From JACMLD01 sp038207265 (GTDB lineage Bacteria; Bacteroidota; Bacteroidia; Chitinophagales; Chitinophagaceae): DNA of 64,000 nucleotides. This document shows positions 27,633 to 36,717 of this stretch, piece after piece. The stretch spans positions 310,001 through 374,000 of the forward strand of contig JBBQZZ010000001.1 in the NCBI GenBank assembly GCA_038207265.1, in the 5' to 3' direction. Below the pieces are notes generated by a model. It worked only from the letters and a program-made list of their open reading frames with translations. It made no database searches and had not been told where the DNA came from. Each line of letters starts with the position of its first letter. Positions within the stretch are counted from its first letter, which is position 1. Made by a program: the position numbers and the translations under genes.

Positions 27633-28154
27633 ATGGCAATGCAGAAACCAGGCAACAAATTGTTCGTACTTGTTATTTGTATAATGGCAATTGTAAACGA
27701 GAGTTGTTTACATTATACACTGAAGGAATCATCTATTCCCAAAGAAGTAAAGACAATCAGGATAAATTACATAGAGAATAAGGCCCGGTATGTAAATCCG
27801 CAGTTGAGTCCTCAGCTCACCGATCGGCTCCGGCAGAAGATCAATAATCAAACCAACAGAACATTGGTACAGGGAGAAAATGCAGATTATGATATTACCG
27901 GAACCATCACCGACTATTCATTCAGTACTTCCGGTATAGCGGATAACCGTACGGCCACCAATCGTCTTACGGTAACCGTACATATCAAATTATTAAACCG
28001 TATAGATGAAAAAAAGAATATAGACGCGGATGTAAGCCGCAGTTTTGAATTTGATGCCAATATCAGTATCCAGCAGGCAGAGCAACAATTGAATGAAAGC
28101 ATTCTTAAAAACCTGACGGACGAAATCTTCAATCGTATTTTTTCCAACTGGTAA
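27633..28154 (+). CDS. lptE: LptE-like LPS assembly lipoprotein
   Basis: A 173-residue predicted lipoprotein. A hydrophobic signal (about 9-24) ends at a cysteine in VNESC, a loose lipobox. The rest fits the Bacteroidota LptE family: an alternating strand region (IRINYIENKARYVNPQLSPQ), a TDRLRQKI helix and an ADYDITGTITDYSFS-type strand. LptE plugs the LptD barrel that inserts LPS into the outer membrane. The gene begins 6 bases after the sigma-54 activator, in the same order as in other Bacteroidota. Sequence conservation in this family is low, so the symbol rests partly on context. Confidence 0.8.
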   Translation: MAMQKPGNKLFVLVICIMAIVNESCLHYTLKESSIPKEVKTIRINYIENKARYVNPQLSPQLTDRLRQKINNQTNRTLVQGENADYDITGTITDYSFSTSGIADNRTATNRLTVTVHIKLLNRIDEKKNIDADVSRSFEFDANISIQQAEQQLNESILKNLTDEIFNRIFSNW

Positions 28155-28180
28155 TTTGAAAGTAAATTGCTGTTTCAATT

Positions 28181-29398
28181 ATGAATGCACCATTAGATAA
28201 TATTGTCCAGCATCTTTTTCACCAACCTTCCCTTCAATCTGTTACCATGGATGAATTGGAAAGAGTTGCCCGGCAAAACCCTTCCTTTGCAGTTGCACAA
28301 TTTTTATTGCTCAAAAAAATGCAGGAAACGGAACATCCCGGATTTACTCAGCAATTACATAAAACAACGCTTTATTTCAATAACCCATTGTGGTTGCAAT
28401 TTTTATTACAACCAAAAAATGAATCCAAACAAACTTATAATAACGTTGCTAATTTTGATCAGCCAGTCGGAATGAATAGCATTAATGCTGAAAAGGACAG
28501 GGAAAAGGATACAAATTATTCATTGGAGGAAAATAGAGTTCCGGAAACTGCACCTATTACCGCTGAATATGAAAATGAAATTAAATCAGTCGAACTTTCA
28601 TCTGGAATTGACCTGGCAGTACAAAGCGAACCATTATCTGCAATGGAAATTGCTGAACAATTTGATTTCAAAAATGAATCAGTTCAGAAAGTTGATACCC
28701 AACAGTATCCTTCCTCGGGGGAAATGAATTTGAATGCAGAATCTTTACCGTTGCAAATCAATGCTGATAATGACCAGGTTACTCCAGGCAACGCAGAATT
28801 GACTGCTCAGGAAACAATAACTGAATTGGTTGAAGAACCAAAAGCAACAGTGCCTTCCGAAACCGTGATGCAGTCGGCCGTTGAAACTGCTGAATTATTT
28901 TTAACTGAAAAACAGGCAGCACTTGATGCTGATGATACTGAGATTCAGCAAACACAACAGGCAACCGAAGCAGTGTCACAAATGCCATTGCTGAAAACAA
29001 TCATTGAATCTGCTGCAGCAAAAGATGATTTGCTGTTCGAACCCTATCATACAATTGATTACTTTGCTTCACAGGGAATCAAATTGAGTAAAATAGAACC
29101 TGAACCAAAAGACAAACTCGGCAGGCAATTAAAAAGTTTTACTGAATGGTTGAAAATGATGAAGAAGTTACCGCAGATATCTGTTGATAAGATATTGGCT
29201 GAAAATGAAGAATCGCGGGTAGTTGAAGCGGCCAGTCAATCCATCGAATCCAAAGAAGTAATAACGGAAGCCATGGCGGAGGTGTATGAGAAGCAGGGAT
29301 TGCATGATAAAGCAGTTGAAGTTTACCATAAATTAAGTTTGCTCAATCCCGGTAAATCCGCTTATTTTGCAGGCAGAATTGAAGCTTTAAAACATTAA
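28181..29398 (+). CDS. Hypothetical protein with a C-terminal TPR-like region
   Basis: A 405-residue cytoplasmic protein without signal or membrane segment. An N-terminal helical part (ELERVARQNPSFAVAQFLLLKKMQ) is followed by a long acidic, Glu/Gln-rich, probably disordered middle (about 85-280). Next comes a conserved patch, FEPYHTIDYFASQGIKLS, and the end is a tetratricopeptide-like unit (EVYEKQGLHDKAVEVYHKLSLLNPGK). It lies between lptE and secG with gaps of 26 and 4 bases. The position is conserved in Bacteroidota, but the function is not known to me. Confidence 0.8.
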   Translation: MNAPLDNIVQHLFHQPSLQSVTMDELERVARQNPSFAVAQFLLLKKMQETEHPGFTQQLHKTTLYFNNPLWLQFLLQPKNESKQTYNNVANFDQPVGMNSINAEKDREKDTNYSLEENRVPETAPITAEYENEIKSVELSSGIDLAVQSEPLSAMEIAEQFDFKNESVQKVDTQQYPSSGEMNLNAESLPLQINADNDQVTPGNAELTAQETITELVEEPKATVPSETVMQSAVETAELFLTEKQAALDADDTEIQQTQQATEAVSQMPLLKTIIESAAAKDDLLFEPYHTIDYFASQGIKLSKIEPEPKDKLGRQLKSFTEWLKMMKKLPQISVDKILAENEESRVVEAASQSIESKEVITEAMAEVYEKQGLHDKAVEVYHKLSLLNPGKSAYFAGRIEALKH

Positions 29399-29402
29399 TT
29401 AT

Positions 29403-29732
29403 ATGGTCATTTTATTTGTGGTTTTGATAGTGCTGGCGTGCCTGATACTGGGTTTTATTGTGTTGGTTCAGAACCCTAAAGGAGGTGGTCTCTCCGGAAG
29501 CATTGCTGGTTTCAGTAACCAGTTTATGGGTGTAAAACAAACTACCGATGTGCTGGAAAAAGGTACGTGGATTTTTGCTGTTATCGTAGCGCTACTTTGC
29601 CTATTTTCCGCTGCTTTTATACCAAAAGGTACGGGTAATGGTTCTAACCTGGTGAATGAACTGGATACCAAGCCTAAGACAACCCAATCTGCTCCTGTTC
29701 AGCAACAACCAACTGCCCCTTTAAAAAAATAA
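29403..29732 (+). CDS. secG: Preprotein translocase subunit SecG
   Basis: A 109-residue protein with two membrane segments (about 2-21 and 53-72). Between them is the family's conserved loop (VQNPKGGGLSGSIAG), followed by the VLEKGTW segment. A Thr/Pro/Gln-rich C-terminal tail follows. SecG assists SecYE in moving proteins across the inner membrane. It follows the TPR gene by 4 bases, so translation may be coupled. A terminator lies 25 bases after the stop. Confidence 0.93.
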   Translation: MVILFVVLIVLACLILGFIVLVQNPKGGGLSGSIAGFSNQFMGVKQTTDVLEKGTWIFAVIVALLCLFSAAFIPKGTGNGSNLVNELDTKPKTTQSAPVQQQPTAPLKK

Positions 29733-29757
29733 TAACTTCCATACAATAATATTTTTT

Positions 29758-29787
29758 AAACCCCCGTCTTCTCTGGCGGGGTTTTTT
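29758..29787 (+). terminator. Rho-independent terminator after secG
   Basis: AAACCCCCG (29758-29766) pairs with CGGGGTTT (29777-29784) around a 10-base loop, with one bulged C, and a T6 run follows. It probably ends the miaB-to-secG transcript. Confidence 0.75.
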
Positions 29788-29855
29788 CATTATTTTGATC
29801 ACCGTTGATACAAATGCATTCGACGGAGGAATTCAAGGAAAATAACTTTTGATTT

Positions 29856-30878
29856 ATGAAAAAAATATTTCTTTATGCTATTTTAATCCTTTTAGCGACA
29901 GGCGGGTATTTTGTGTGGAAAATAGCAGGGCCCGCTACCAGTTTCGAAACCAAAAATTATTACCTGCATATCAAAACAGGCAGTACCTATGAAGATGTAT
30001 TGTCCACGCTGAAAACGGATCAGGTAATTAGTAACGCCGGTATATTTGGAATGATAGCTAACCGTTTTGACTACCCGCAAAAAGTAAAAGCAGGCAGATA
30101 TAATATTCAAAAAGGAATGAGCCTGCTGAATATTGTGCGTATGTTGAAAAACGGTCAGCAGGAACCTGTTAACCTTGTTATTACCAAATTGAGAACCAAA
30201 GAAGATTTTGCATCATTGGTTGGCAAAAAATTTGAATGCGATTCAACATCGTTCATTCATTTTCTCAACAATAATGATTCAATGAAAAAATATGACCTGG
30301 ATAGTAACACGGTGATGACTTCCGTTTTTCCGGATACTTACACTTATTTCTGGAATACTACGCCTTCAAGAATATTCAATAAGTTACAGGTAAATTATAA
30401 TAGCTTCTGGACTACTGAAAGACTGACACAAGCAAAGGAACACAAGTTAAATGCACAAACGGCTTATACCCTTGCTTCTATTGTTGAAGAAGAAACAAAC
30501 AAAAAAGACGACAAAGGAAAAATAGCCAGCGTTTACTTAAACAGGATCGATAAAGGCATGCGGCTATCAGCTGACCCTACCGTAAAATTTGCTTTGCACG
30601 ATTTTGGATTAAAACGAATCTATCAGAAACATTTGCTGGTGGAATCACCTTATAATACGTACAAAATTTATGGTTTGCCGCCGGGTCCCATTTGTACGCC
30701 CGCTGCTGAAACAATTGATGCGGTATTAACTTCGCCCAAAACCAACTATATTTATTTTGTAGCAAAAGCAGATTTGAATGGCTATTCTAATTTTGCAGAA
30801 ACCTATACTGAACACATTAAATACGCAAAGGAATATCAGCAGGCATTGGATAAAATGATGCAGCAGAAAAAACCATAA
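29856..30878 (+). CDS. mltG: Endolytic murein transglycosylase MltG
   Basis: A 340-residue YceG/MltG protein that cleaves nascent glycan strands at the inner membrane and helps set strand length. An N-terminal anchor (about 4-22) leads to a LysM-like region and then the catalytic domain. The ASIVEEET segment places the catalytic glutamate at 211. The downstream signatures YLNRIDKGMRLSADPT and GLPPGPICTPAAETI are typical. The start at 29856 has an upstream GGAGGAATTCAAGGA-like purine stretch. It may be co-transcribed with the YihY/BrkB gene 21 bases later. Confidence 0.94.
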   Translation: MKKIFLYAILILLATGGYFVWKIAGPATSFETKNYYLHIKTGSTYEDVLSTLKTDQVISNAGIFGMIANRFDYPQKVKAGRYNIQKGMSLLNIVRMLKNGQQEPVNLVITKLRTKEDFASLVGKKFECDSTSFIHFLNNNDSMKKYDLDSNTVMTSVFPDTYTYFWNTTPSRIFNKLQVNYNSFWTTERLTQAKEHKLNAQTAYTLASIVEEETNKKDDKGKIASVYLNRIDKGMRLSADPTVKFALHDFGLKRIYQKHLLVESPYNTYKIYGLPPGPICTPAAETIDAVLTSPKTNYIYFVAKADLNGYSNFAETYTEHIKYAKEYQQALDKMMQQKKP

Positions 30879-30899
30879 TTTTAAAAGCTTCTTCTGGCA

Positions 30900-31853
30900 A
30901 TGATTAAACTGGAACGAATAATACGCCGCTCATTTGTTTTTCGGTTCCTCGAGGAAAAAAGCAAGAAAGTAATATTGCCAGGTTTCCAGGGAGTGCCTTT
31001 ATACGACGTCATCAATTTCTTTATACGTCAAATAAAGAGGAGCAGTTTAACGGAAAGGGCCTCTGCCATTTCTTATAATTTTATCATGGCCATTCCTCCT
31101 ATCTGTCTTTTCCTGTTTACCTTGATACCGCACCTTCCTTTTGTAAGAAAAAGGACCATTGAAACGCAACTTCGTGCATTGATTACCGATATAGTGCCAG
31201 CGAAAGAGCACAATAAGAACATGATTGATTTTGTAAACAGTTTCCTTGACCATCCAAAAATTGGTTTGCTTTCTTTCGGCTTCATATTGCTGCTGTTTTT
31301 TGGCTCCAATGGCATGATGGGTTTAATGCGGTCATTCAATAAAAACTATTTGGGTGCCGCCAGAAGAACAGGGTTGCAGAAACGCTGGATTGCCATTCGC
31401 CTTACGATATTGATCATGCTGTTACTGATGACCTGTCTTTTATTACTAATCATGCAGGGAGCAGTATTGAAATGGTTGGGTATTGCTAATAACACGCTGT
31501 TAAAAACAATTGTATTCGCCAGGTGGGTATTTATAGTTGGATTGATTTATTTTTCCATTGCTTTTATCTACAAGTACGCACCAGACATACAAAAAAAATG
31601 GAAACTTGCCTCTCCGGGTTCAATACTGGCAACTACTTTAAGCATTATTGCTACCGTAGGTTTTTCATTGTTTGTAAATAATTTTGGGAAATACAATGCA
31701 TTATATGGCTCCATTGGAACAGTGATTGTTCTAATGATTTTAATTTACATCAATTCACTCTCATTGCTGATTGGCTATGAATTAAATGTTAGTATTCATT
31801 CATTGCGGGTAATGGCGGAGCAACGGCAACAACAGGAAATCGCTGCTAATTAG
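30900..31853 (+). CDS. YihY/BrkB family inner-membrane protein
   Basis: A 317-residue protein with about six membrane segments, of the YihY/BrkB (formerly 'RNase BN') family. Visible family features are the SLTERASAISYNFIMAIPP stretch before the first long helix and the LLFFGSNGMMGLMRSFNKNY segment in the middle. The LYGSIGTVIVLMILIYINSLSLLIGYELN region near the end is also typical. The family has no firmly established biochemical function and is not an RNase. It follows mltG closely. Confidence 0.88.
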   Translation: MIKLERIIRRSFVFRFLEEKSKKVILPGFQGVPLYDVINFFIRQIKRSSLTERASAISYNFIMAIPPICLFLFTLIPHLPFVRKRTIETQLRALITDIVPAKEHNKNMIDFVNSFLDHPKIGLLSFGFILLLFFGSNGMMGLMRSFNKNYLGAARRTGLQKRWIAIRLTILIMLLLMTCLLLLIMQGAVLKWLGIANNTLLKTIVFARWVFIVGLIYFSIAFIYKYAPDIQKKWKLASPGSILATTLSIIATVGFSLFVNNFGKYNALYGSIGTVIVLMILIYINSLSLLIGYELNVSIHSLRVMAEQRQQQEIAAN

Positions 31854-31937
31854 TGCAACATTGATTAGAATAACCCTGTCTTTGAATACCAAACATCTTT
31901 TTACCCTTTTTATTTGTCTTACTTAAAACCTGGTTAT

Positions 31938-32540
31938 ATGAAAAAGGTATTTTTTACAATCGCTGCCTGCATTGCATTGACTGCATTTAACTTACCCGTG
32001 GGCGTACTACCTATTGGAGCAGAAATGCCAAAGGCCGATGTAATGATGAAAGATATCAGCGGAGATCTTGTGTCGTTAAAACAGGTAAGAGATGCCAATG
32101 GTCTGCTGGTAATGTTTAGTTGCAATACCTGTCCATACGTAATTAAAAATCAGGGGCGCACAAAAAGTATTTGCACTTATGCAAAAGCGAAAAGCATTGG
32201 TGTTATATTATTAAATTCAAATGAAGGCGGCAGAAGAAGCGGAGAATCCCTGGCCGATATGCAGCGATATGCCAAAGAACAGGGTTATAGTTATTTTTAT
32301 GCACTGGATAGCGAGAATGAACTCGCCGATGCCTTTGGTGCCACCCGCACGCCCGAATGCTTTTTGTTCGACAAGAATAATAAACTTGTTTATCACGGCG
32401 CGATAGATGATAGCCCTCCTGATATCAATGAAGTAAAACGCACCCATCTTAAAGATGCAATAAATGAACTAATCATCGGAAAAGATATCAGTGTTAAAGA
32501 ATCACGGTCTATAGGATGCGCTATCAGGCGTAAAGGATAA
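31938..32540 (+). CDS. Secreted thioredoxin-fold (AhpC/TSA-like) protein
   Basis: A 200-residue protein starting at the ATG at 31938 with a good signal peptide (MKKVFFTIAACIALTAFN); an in-frame TTG 24 bases earlier is less likely. The thioredoxin-like domain carries SCNTCPY, so a CxxC pair at Cys62 and Cys65, and the cis-proline region TRTPECFLF. Related Bacteroidota proteins are annotated as AhpC/TSA or redoxin family. It is probably an envelope thiol oxidoreductase. Its gene converges with that of a second thioredoxin-like protein, the stops being 14 bases apart. Confidence 0.82.
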   Translation: MKKVFFTIAACIALTAFNLPVGVLPIGAEMPKADVMMKDISGDLVSLKQVRDANGLLVMFSCNTCPYVIKNQGRTKSICTYAKAKSIGVILLNSNEGGRRSGESLADMQRYAKEQGYSYFYALDSENELADAFGATRTPECFLFDKNNKLVYHGAIDDSPPDINEVKRTHLKDAINELIIGKDISVKESRSIGCAIRRKG

Positions 32541-32554
32541 CAACGGGAGTATAA

Positions 32555-33043
32555 TTATTCCAACAATGCTTTCAGCCCTTTTTCAAATTGAAAAGCGGTC
32601 AGCCCTGTTTCATAAAATTTCCGGTACTGTTTTCTATTATTTACCATCAATGTAGATGGAATGGCACCGCTCCACCCGGCATCGATCTTCGGACAAAAAA
32701 TATCCGCATTTGATTCATTCATCCAAACTATCGGGCAATCGAAGTTTTTACGGGTAATAAAAGCGGCGATTTTTTGCGGGTAGTATGACTTTATATCCAG
32801 GCTCACCAGCACCAAATCTATATCAGATTTATATTTCCCATTAATAGTTGAAATAAAGTAAGGAATCTCTTCAACACAGGAGCCGCACCAGGTAGCCCAG
32901 AAACTAATGACCAGCGGTTTATTTGATTTTGAAATAAAAGCAGCCAGCTCTTCTGCATTCATCTTTTTTATTTGCTGCGAATGGGCAATGAAAAAAATAA
33001 TGCTGAATATGACGGATAATATATATTTTTTCAGCAAGTTCAT
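32555..33043 (-). CDS. TlpA-like thioredoxin family protein, secreted
   Basis: A 162-residue protein with a signal peptide (about 1-21) and a single thioredoxin-like domain. The active site is WCGSC (Cys53 and Cys56), and the cis-proline loop is seen in GAIPSTLMVN. It is probably a periplasmic disulfide reductase of the TlpA/ResA type. Its start is 9 bases downstream of the TrmH-like gene on the same strand, so the two may be co-transcribed. Confidence 0.85.
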   Translation of the reverse strand: MNLLKKYILSVIFSIIFFIAHSQQIKKMNAEELAAFISKSNKPLVISFWATWCGSCVEEIPYFISTINGKYKSDIDLVLVSLDIKSYYPQKIAAFITRKNFDCPIVWMNESNADIFCPKIDAGWSGAIPSTLMVNNRKQYRKFYETGLTAFQFEKGLKALLE

Positions 33044-33052
33044 TTTCTTTTT

Positions 33053-33643
33053 TTATGATTCAGTTTTAAACCTCCATTCGTTTAACAAGCTATTGTAACG
33101 GGCTTGCGGTAATCCTGTTTTTTCATACTGGCCCGCCTGCGCTTTTTGACGCAGGGCTTCATATACTGTAACTGCGCAGGCTACGGAAATGTTCAGGGAT
33201 TTAATAATCCCCACCTGAGGAATAATAAAATTACCATCTGCCAATGCTCTTATTTCTTCGCTCACACCGCTGTGTTCATTTCCAAATACCAAAGCTATGG
33301 ATTGCGTTAAATCTAAACTATGTAACGGGATAGCGTTACTGCCAAGATGCGTCGTCAATATCTTACCATACTTTTGTCGCAATTCATCAAAACATTTTAC
33401 AGCATCTGTAAATTGGTGAATAGTGAGCCATTTTGCAGCGCTTGACGAACTCTTCTGACCAAATTTTTTATGAGCTGGTATTTTTGTATTCAATACATAT
33501 ATATCTTGTATGCCCACTGCGTCACAGGTTCGCATAACAGCGGAAATATTATGCGGATCAAATACATTTTCCAGCACAATAGTAATATTGCCCTGCCGTT
33601 TATTTAAAACCGTTAGCAATCTTTCTTCCCTTTCTGGCGTCAT
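33053..33643 (-). CDS. trmH: TrmH-like 2'-O-ribose RNA methyltransferase (SpoU family)
   Basis: A 196-residue SPOUT-class methyltransferase. Motif 1 is HNISAVMRTCDA (31-42, with Asn32 and Arg38), motif 2 is FGNEHSGVS (120-128), and motif 3 is SLNISVACA (149-157). The knotted C-terminal fold that binds S-adenosylmethionine is formed by motifs 2 and 3. A C-terminal helix containing RYNSLLNEW matches TrmH of the tRNA Gm18 type. It probably methylates G18 of tRNA, although rRNA methyltransferases of the same family look similar. It diverges from the AsmA gene across a 150-base gap. Confidence 0.86.
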   Translation of the reverse strand: MTPEREERLLTVLNKRQGNITIVLENVFDPHNISAVMRTCDAVGIQDIYVLNTKIPAHKKFGQKSSSSAAKWLTIHQFTDAVKCFDELRQKYGKILTTHLGSNAIPLHSLDLTQSIALVFGNEHSGVSEEIRALADGNFIIPQVGIIKSLNISVACAVTVYEALRQKAQAGQYEKTGLPQARYNSLLNEWRFKTES

Positions 33644-33793
33644 ATTTGCAACCGGTGATTGATTAACAAAAAATACATTTAAACCCTTATTTCCTTCATT
33701 GAAAACACCCGACTCACAGACTGCCGCCTGGTTTCCTCTCCTGGTTTTCCTTATTGCGGCAATCTAACCATAAAAAGCGCAAACCAATATAAT

Positions 33794-36493
33794 ATGCTTA
33801 AAAAAATCATCAAAATAATCTTAATTGTATTGCTTGTATTAGTAGGTGTCGCTTTTGCAGCGCCGTTTGTATTCAAAGGCAAAATAATAACATTGGCAAA
33901 AAAAGAAATCAATAAAAGCCTGGATGCAAATGTTGAGTTTGCCGACATTGATATTTCATTTTTCAGGCATTTCCCCAGGGTAGCCGCATCACTAAAAAAC
34001 CTACAGGTAACCGGTCAAAATGAATTTGCCGGAGACACATTGATTTCGGCACAGAATATTGATGTAGCGCTGAACCTTATGAGTGTCATTAGAGGCACTG
34101 ATTTTAAAGTATATTCAATAAACATTGACGAACCGCGCATACACGCCATCGTTACAAAAGAGGGAAAAGCAAATTGGGACATCGTAAAACCCGACAGTTC
34201 AGCCAGCGCTGAAAAAACAGAAACTAAGCCATTCCAGTTGAATCTTCAATCTTACTCTGTTAACAAGGGTTACATAAAGTATGAAGATGCAGCAGGCAAC
34301 ATGAGCAGTGAGATTATCAATCTCAATCATAGCGGAAGTGGCGATTTCACTGCAGATCTTTTTACACTAAGCACCAAAACAACAGCAGACGAAGTGAGTT
34401 TTATCTATGGCAATATCCCTTATTTATCCAGGACCAAAACGAGTATTGATGCAGACATCCAGGTAGACAATAAGACAAACAAATACAGCTTTAAAACGGA
34501 TAAGGTTTTATTGAATGAATTAAAATTGAACACAGAGGGGTTTTTTCAACTGGTCAACGATAGCGTGTATAACATGGACATAAAGTACAACGCACCATCC
34601 ACAGATTTCAAAAATATACTATCCCTGATTCCGGTTGTGTACCAGAAAAATTTTGCTTCTGTAAAAACCAGCGGTAGTACGATATTCGATGGTTTTGTGA
34701 AAGGAACGTACAGCAGTCAACAAATTCCCGCTTACAATCTCAACCTCGATATTAAGAATGGTTTTTTTCAATACCCTGATCTGCCCAGACCTGTAAAAAA
34801 TATTAATGTAACTGTGAAAGTGGATAACCCTGATGGTATTACTGATCATACAGTGGTTAATATTCCGCAGGGCTATATTGAATTAGACAACGAACCATTT
34901 GATTTCAGGGTGCTTGTTAAAACTCCGGTGAGCGATATGTTTGTGGATGCCGCCGCAAAAGGAAAACTTGATCTTTCAAAAGTGGCACAACTGGTAAAAT
35001 TGGAAGCTGGAACCTCGCTGAGCGGTTTGATAAATGCAGATGTCAATGTAAACGGTTACATCTCCGCAATTCAAAAGCAACAATATGACAAATTTAGTGC
35101 TGCAGGTACCGTTAACCTCAGCAATTTCTTCTACGCGTCGAAAGCATACCCGGATCCCGTAAAATTGAACAGCCTGCTCGCAAGTTTTAATCCGCGCAAT
35201 GTAACACTCAGCAATCTGGCAGGCCAATACCTTAAAACCAATTTTTCGGCCAATGGTTCCATTGATAATTTGCTGGCTTATACACTCAAAAATCAGGCAT
35301 TAAGCGGAATAATTAATGTAAAAGCAGATCAAATGAACCTGAACGACTGGATGGGTACATCAGCCGATACCAGTACAAAACAATCATCAACATCGGCTCC
35401 TTTTGCAGTTCCGGCCAACCTGGATTTGATTGTTAATGCAGGGATTGATGAAGTTCATTACGATAATCTGGACCTCCAAAATCTGACTGGCACACTTTCA
35501 ATTAAAAATGAAACTGTTTCTATACAAAATGTGAAAAGCAATGCTTTAGATGGAACGATAAATCTAAGCGGGCTGTATTCAACCAAACTTAATAAGAAGA
35601 ATCCCGATATAAATCTGAGCTATGATGTGAAAGGGCTTGATGTACAAAAAACATTCAATGCTTTTAACACAGTCCAGAAACTGATGCCTGTAGGTAAATT
35701 CCTGGGGGGTAAAATTAATTCTCAACTAAGCTTTACCGGCAAATTGGGCGAAAACATGATGCCTGATCTCAATTCACTTACAGGCAATGGAAATCTTTTA
35801 CTGATAGAAGGGTTTCTTAAAAAATTTGCACCTCTGGAAAAATTAGCTGCAACATTGAATGTAGCTGATCTGGAATCCATTACAATAAGGGACATTAAAA
35901 ATTATATTGAGTTCGCTAATGGGAAAGTACTGGTAAAACCCTTTAAAGTAAAAGTAAAAGACATAGAAATGGAAATTGGTGGTATGCATGGTTTTGATCA
36001 ATCATTGGATTATGTAATTAATATAAAATTACCAAGGGCGCTGATGGGTGAAAAAGGAAACAGCTATCTAAATAATTTGGTCAACCAGGTTAATAGCAAA
36101 GGAGTGCCGGTTAAAGTGAGCGATATAGTTAACCTAAAAATACATATGGGAGGCACTATTACCAACCCAGTTTTAAAAACAGATTTAAAACAGGCTGCCT
36201 CTTCACTGGCGGATGATTTGAAGAAACAAGCAATTGATTTTGCCAAAGCAAAATTTGACAGTAGTAAAACGGCAGTTACCAGTGCAGTAAAAGATACCAT
36301 AGCAGCTTTAAAGAAAGAAGTAATGCAAAGCGCAGCAGAAGAATTGAAAAAACAATTATTTGGTAAGAAAGATTCTACACAAGCTGGCGCAAACGACGGA
36401 AAAAAGAAAGCCGAAGAGTCTGCTAAAGGTTTATTGGAAAATATCAATCCTTTTAAAAAGAAAAAAGCGGCAACAGACAGCACCAAACATTAA
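33794..36493 (+). CDS. AsmA family protein
   Basis: A large 899-residue protein with one N-terminal membrane anchor (about 5-25) and a long periplasmic beta-rich part. It is typical of the AsmA-like/DUF748 group, bridge-like proteins thought to move phospholipids between membranes. The start shows the usual IKIILIVLLVLVGVAFAAPF anchor. The AsmA-like C-terminal region lies at about 640-790 (GNGNLLLIEGFLKK, then MEIGGMHGFDQSLDYVINIKLP). The last 110 residues are Lys/Ala-rich and probably helical. It stands alone between trmH and hppA. Confidence 0.88.
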   Translation: MLKKIIKIILIVLLVLVGVAFAAPFVFKGKIITLAKKEINKSLDANVEFADIDISFFRHFPRVAASLKNLQVTGQNEFAGDTLISAQNIDVALNLMSVIRGTDFKVYSINIDEPRIHAIVTKEGKANWDIVKPDSSASAEKTETKPFQLNLQSYSVNKGYIKYEDAAGNMSSEIINLNHSGSGDFTADLFTLSTKTTADEVSFIYGNIPYLSRTKTSIDADIQVDNKTNKYSFKTDKVLLNELKLNTEGFFQLVNDSVYNMDIKYNAPSTDFKNILSLIPVVYQKNFASVKTSGSTIFDGFVKGTYSSQQIPAYNLNLDIKNGFFQYPDLPRPVKNINVTVKVDNPDGITDHTVVNIPQGYIELDNEPFDFRVLVKTPVSDMFVDAAAKGKLDLSKVAQLVKLEAGTSLSGLINADVNVNGYISAIQKQQYDKFSAAGTVNLSNFFYASKAYPDPVKLNSLLASFNPRNVTLSNLAGQYLKTNFSANGSIDNLLAYTLKNQALSGIINVKADQMNLNDWMGTSADTSTKQSSTSAPFAVPANLDLIVNAGIDEVHYDNLDLQNLTGTLSIKNETVSIQNVKSNALDGTINLSGLYSTKLNKKNPDINLSYDVKGLDVQKTFNAFNTVQKLMPVGKFLGGKINSQLSFTGKLGENMMPDLNSLTGNGNLLLIEGFLKKFAPLEKLAATLNVADLESITIRDIKNYIEFANGKVLVKPFKVKVKDIEMEIGGMHGFDQSLDYVINIKLPRALMGEKGNSYLNNLVNQVNSKGVPVKVSDIVNLKIHMGGTITNPVLKTDLKQAASSLADDLKKQAIDFAKAKFDSSKTAVTSAVKDTIAALKKEVMQSAAEELKKQLFGKKDSTQAGANDGKKKAEESAKGLLENINPFKKKKAATDSTKH

Positions 36494-36611
36494 TACCAAT
36501 ATTCAATTTGAACCGCTGTAAAGAGATTGATTAGCATTTCTGATATCTGAATGTACAACAGCTGCGATCACTTCACTAATCAGCAAAATCTCACTTCAAA
36601 GCCTGATAGGT

Positions 36612-36630
36612 AAGCTGCGCAAAGCAGCTT
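36612..36630. repeat. Hairpin AAGCTGC-N5-GCAGCTT
   Basis: A perfect 7-bp inverted repeat with a GCAAA loop in the 224-base gap between the AsmA gene and hppA. No T-run follows on the plus strand, so it is not a clear terminator. It may be an mRNA stem or a protein-binding site. Confidence 0.4.
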
Positions 36631-36673
36631 CCAAAAAAACACGCCCAAACTGTGATTTTAATGGGCTTTACCC

Positions 36674-36681
36674 TATTTTTG
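36674..36681 (+). promoter_or_regulatory. Possible -7 box TATTTTTG before hppA
   Basis: TATTTTTG matches the Bacteroidota -7 consensus TAnnTTTG, 36 bases before the hppA start. No clear -33 TTG lies at the usual distance. Confidence 0.35.
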
Positions 36682-36717
36682 CCATCCCTGAAAATTAAAC
36701 ACAAAGAATAAACTTAT

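Noticed and set aside
27633..28154. Alternative reading of the LptE-like gene as a generic lipoprotein
   Set aside because: The order sigma-54 activator, lipoprotein, TPR, secG and the strand pattern favour LptE, although the lipobox is loose.
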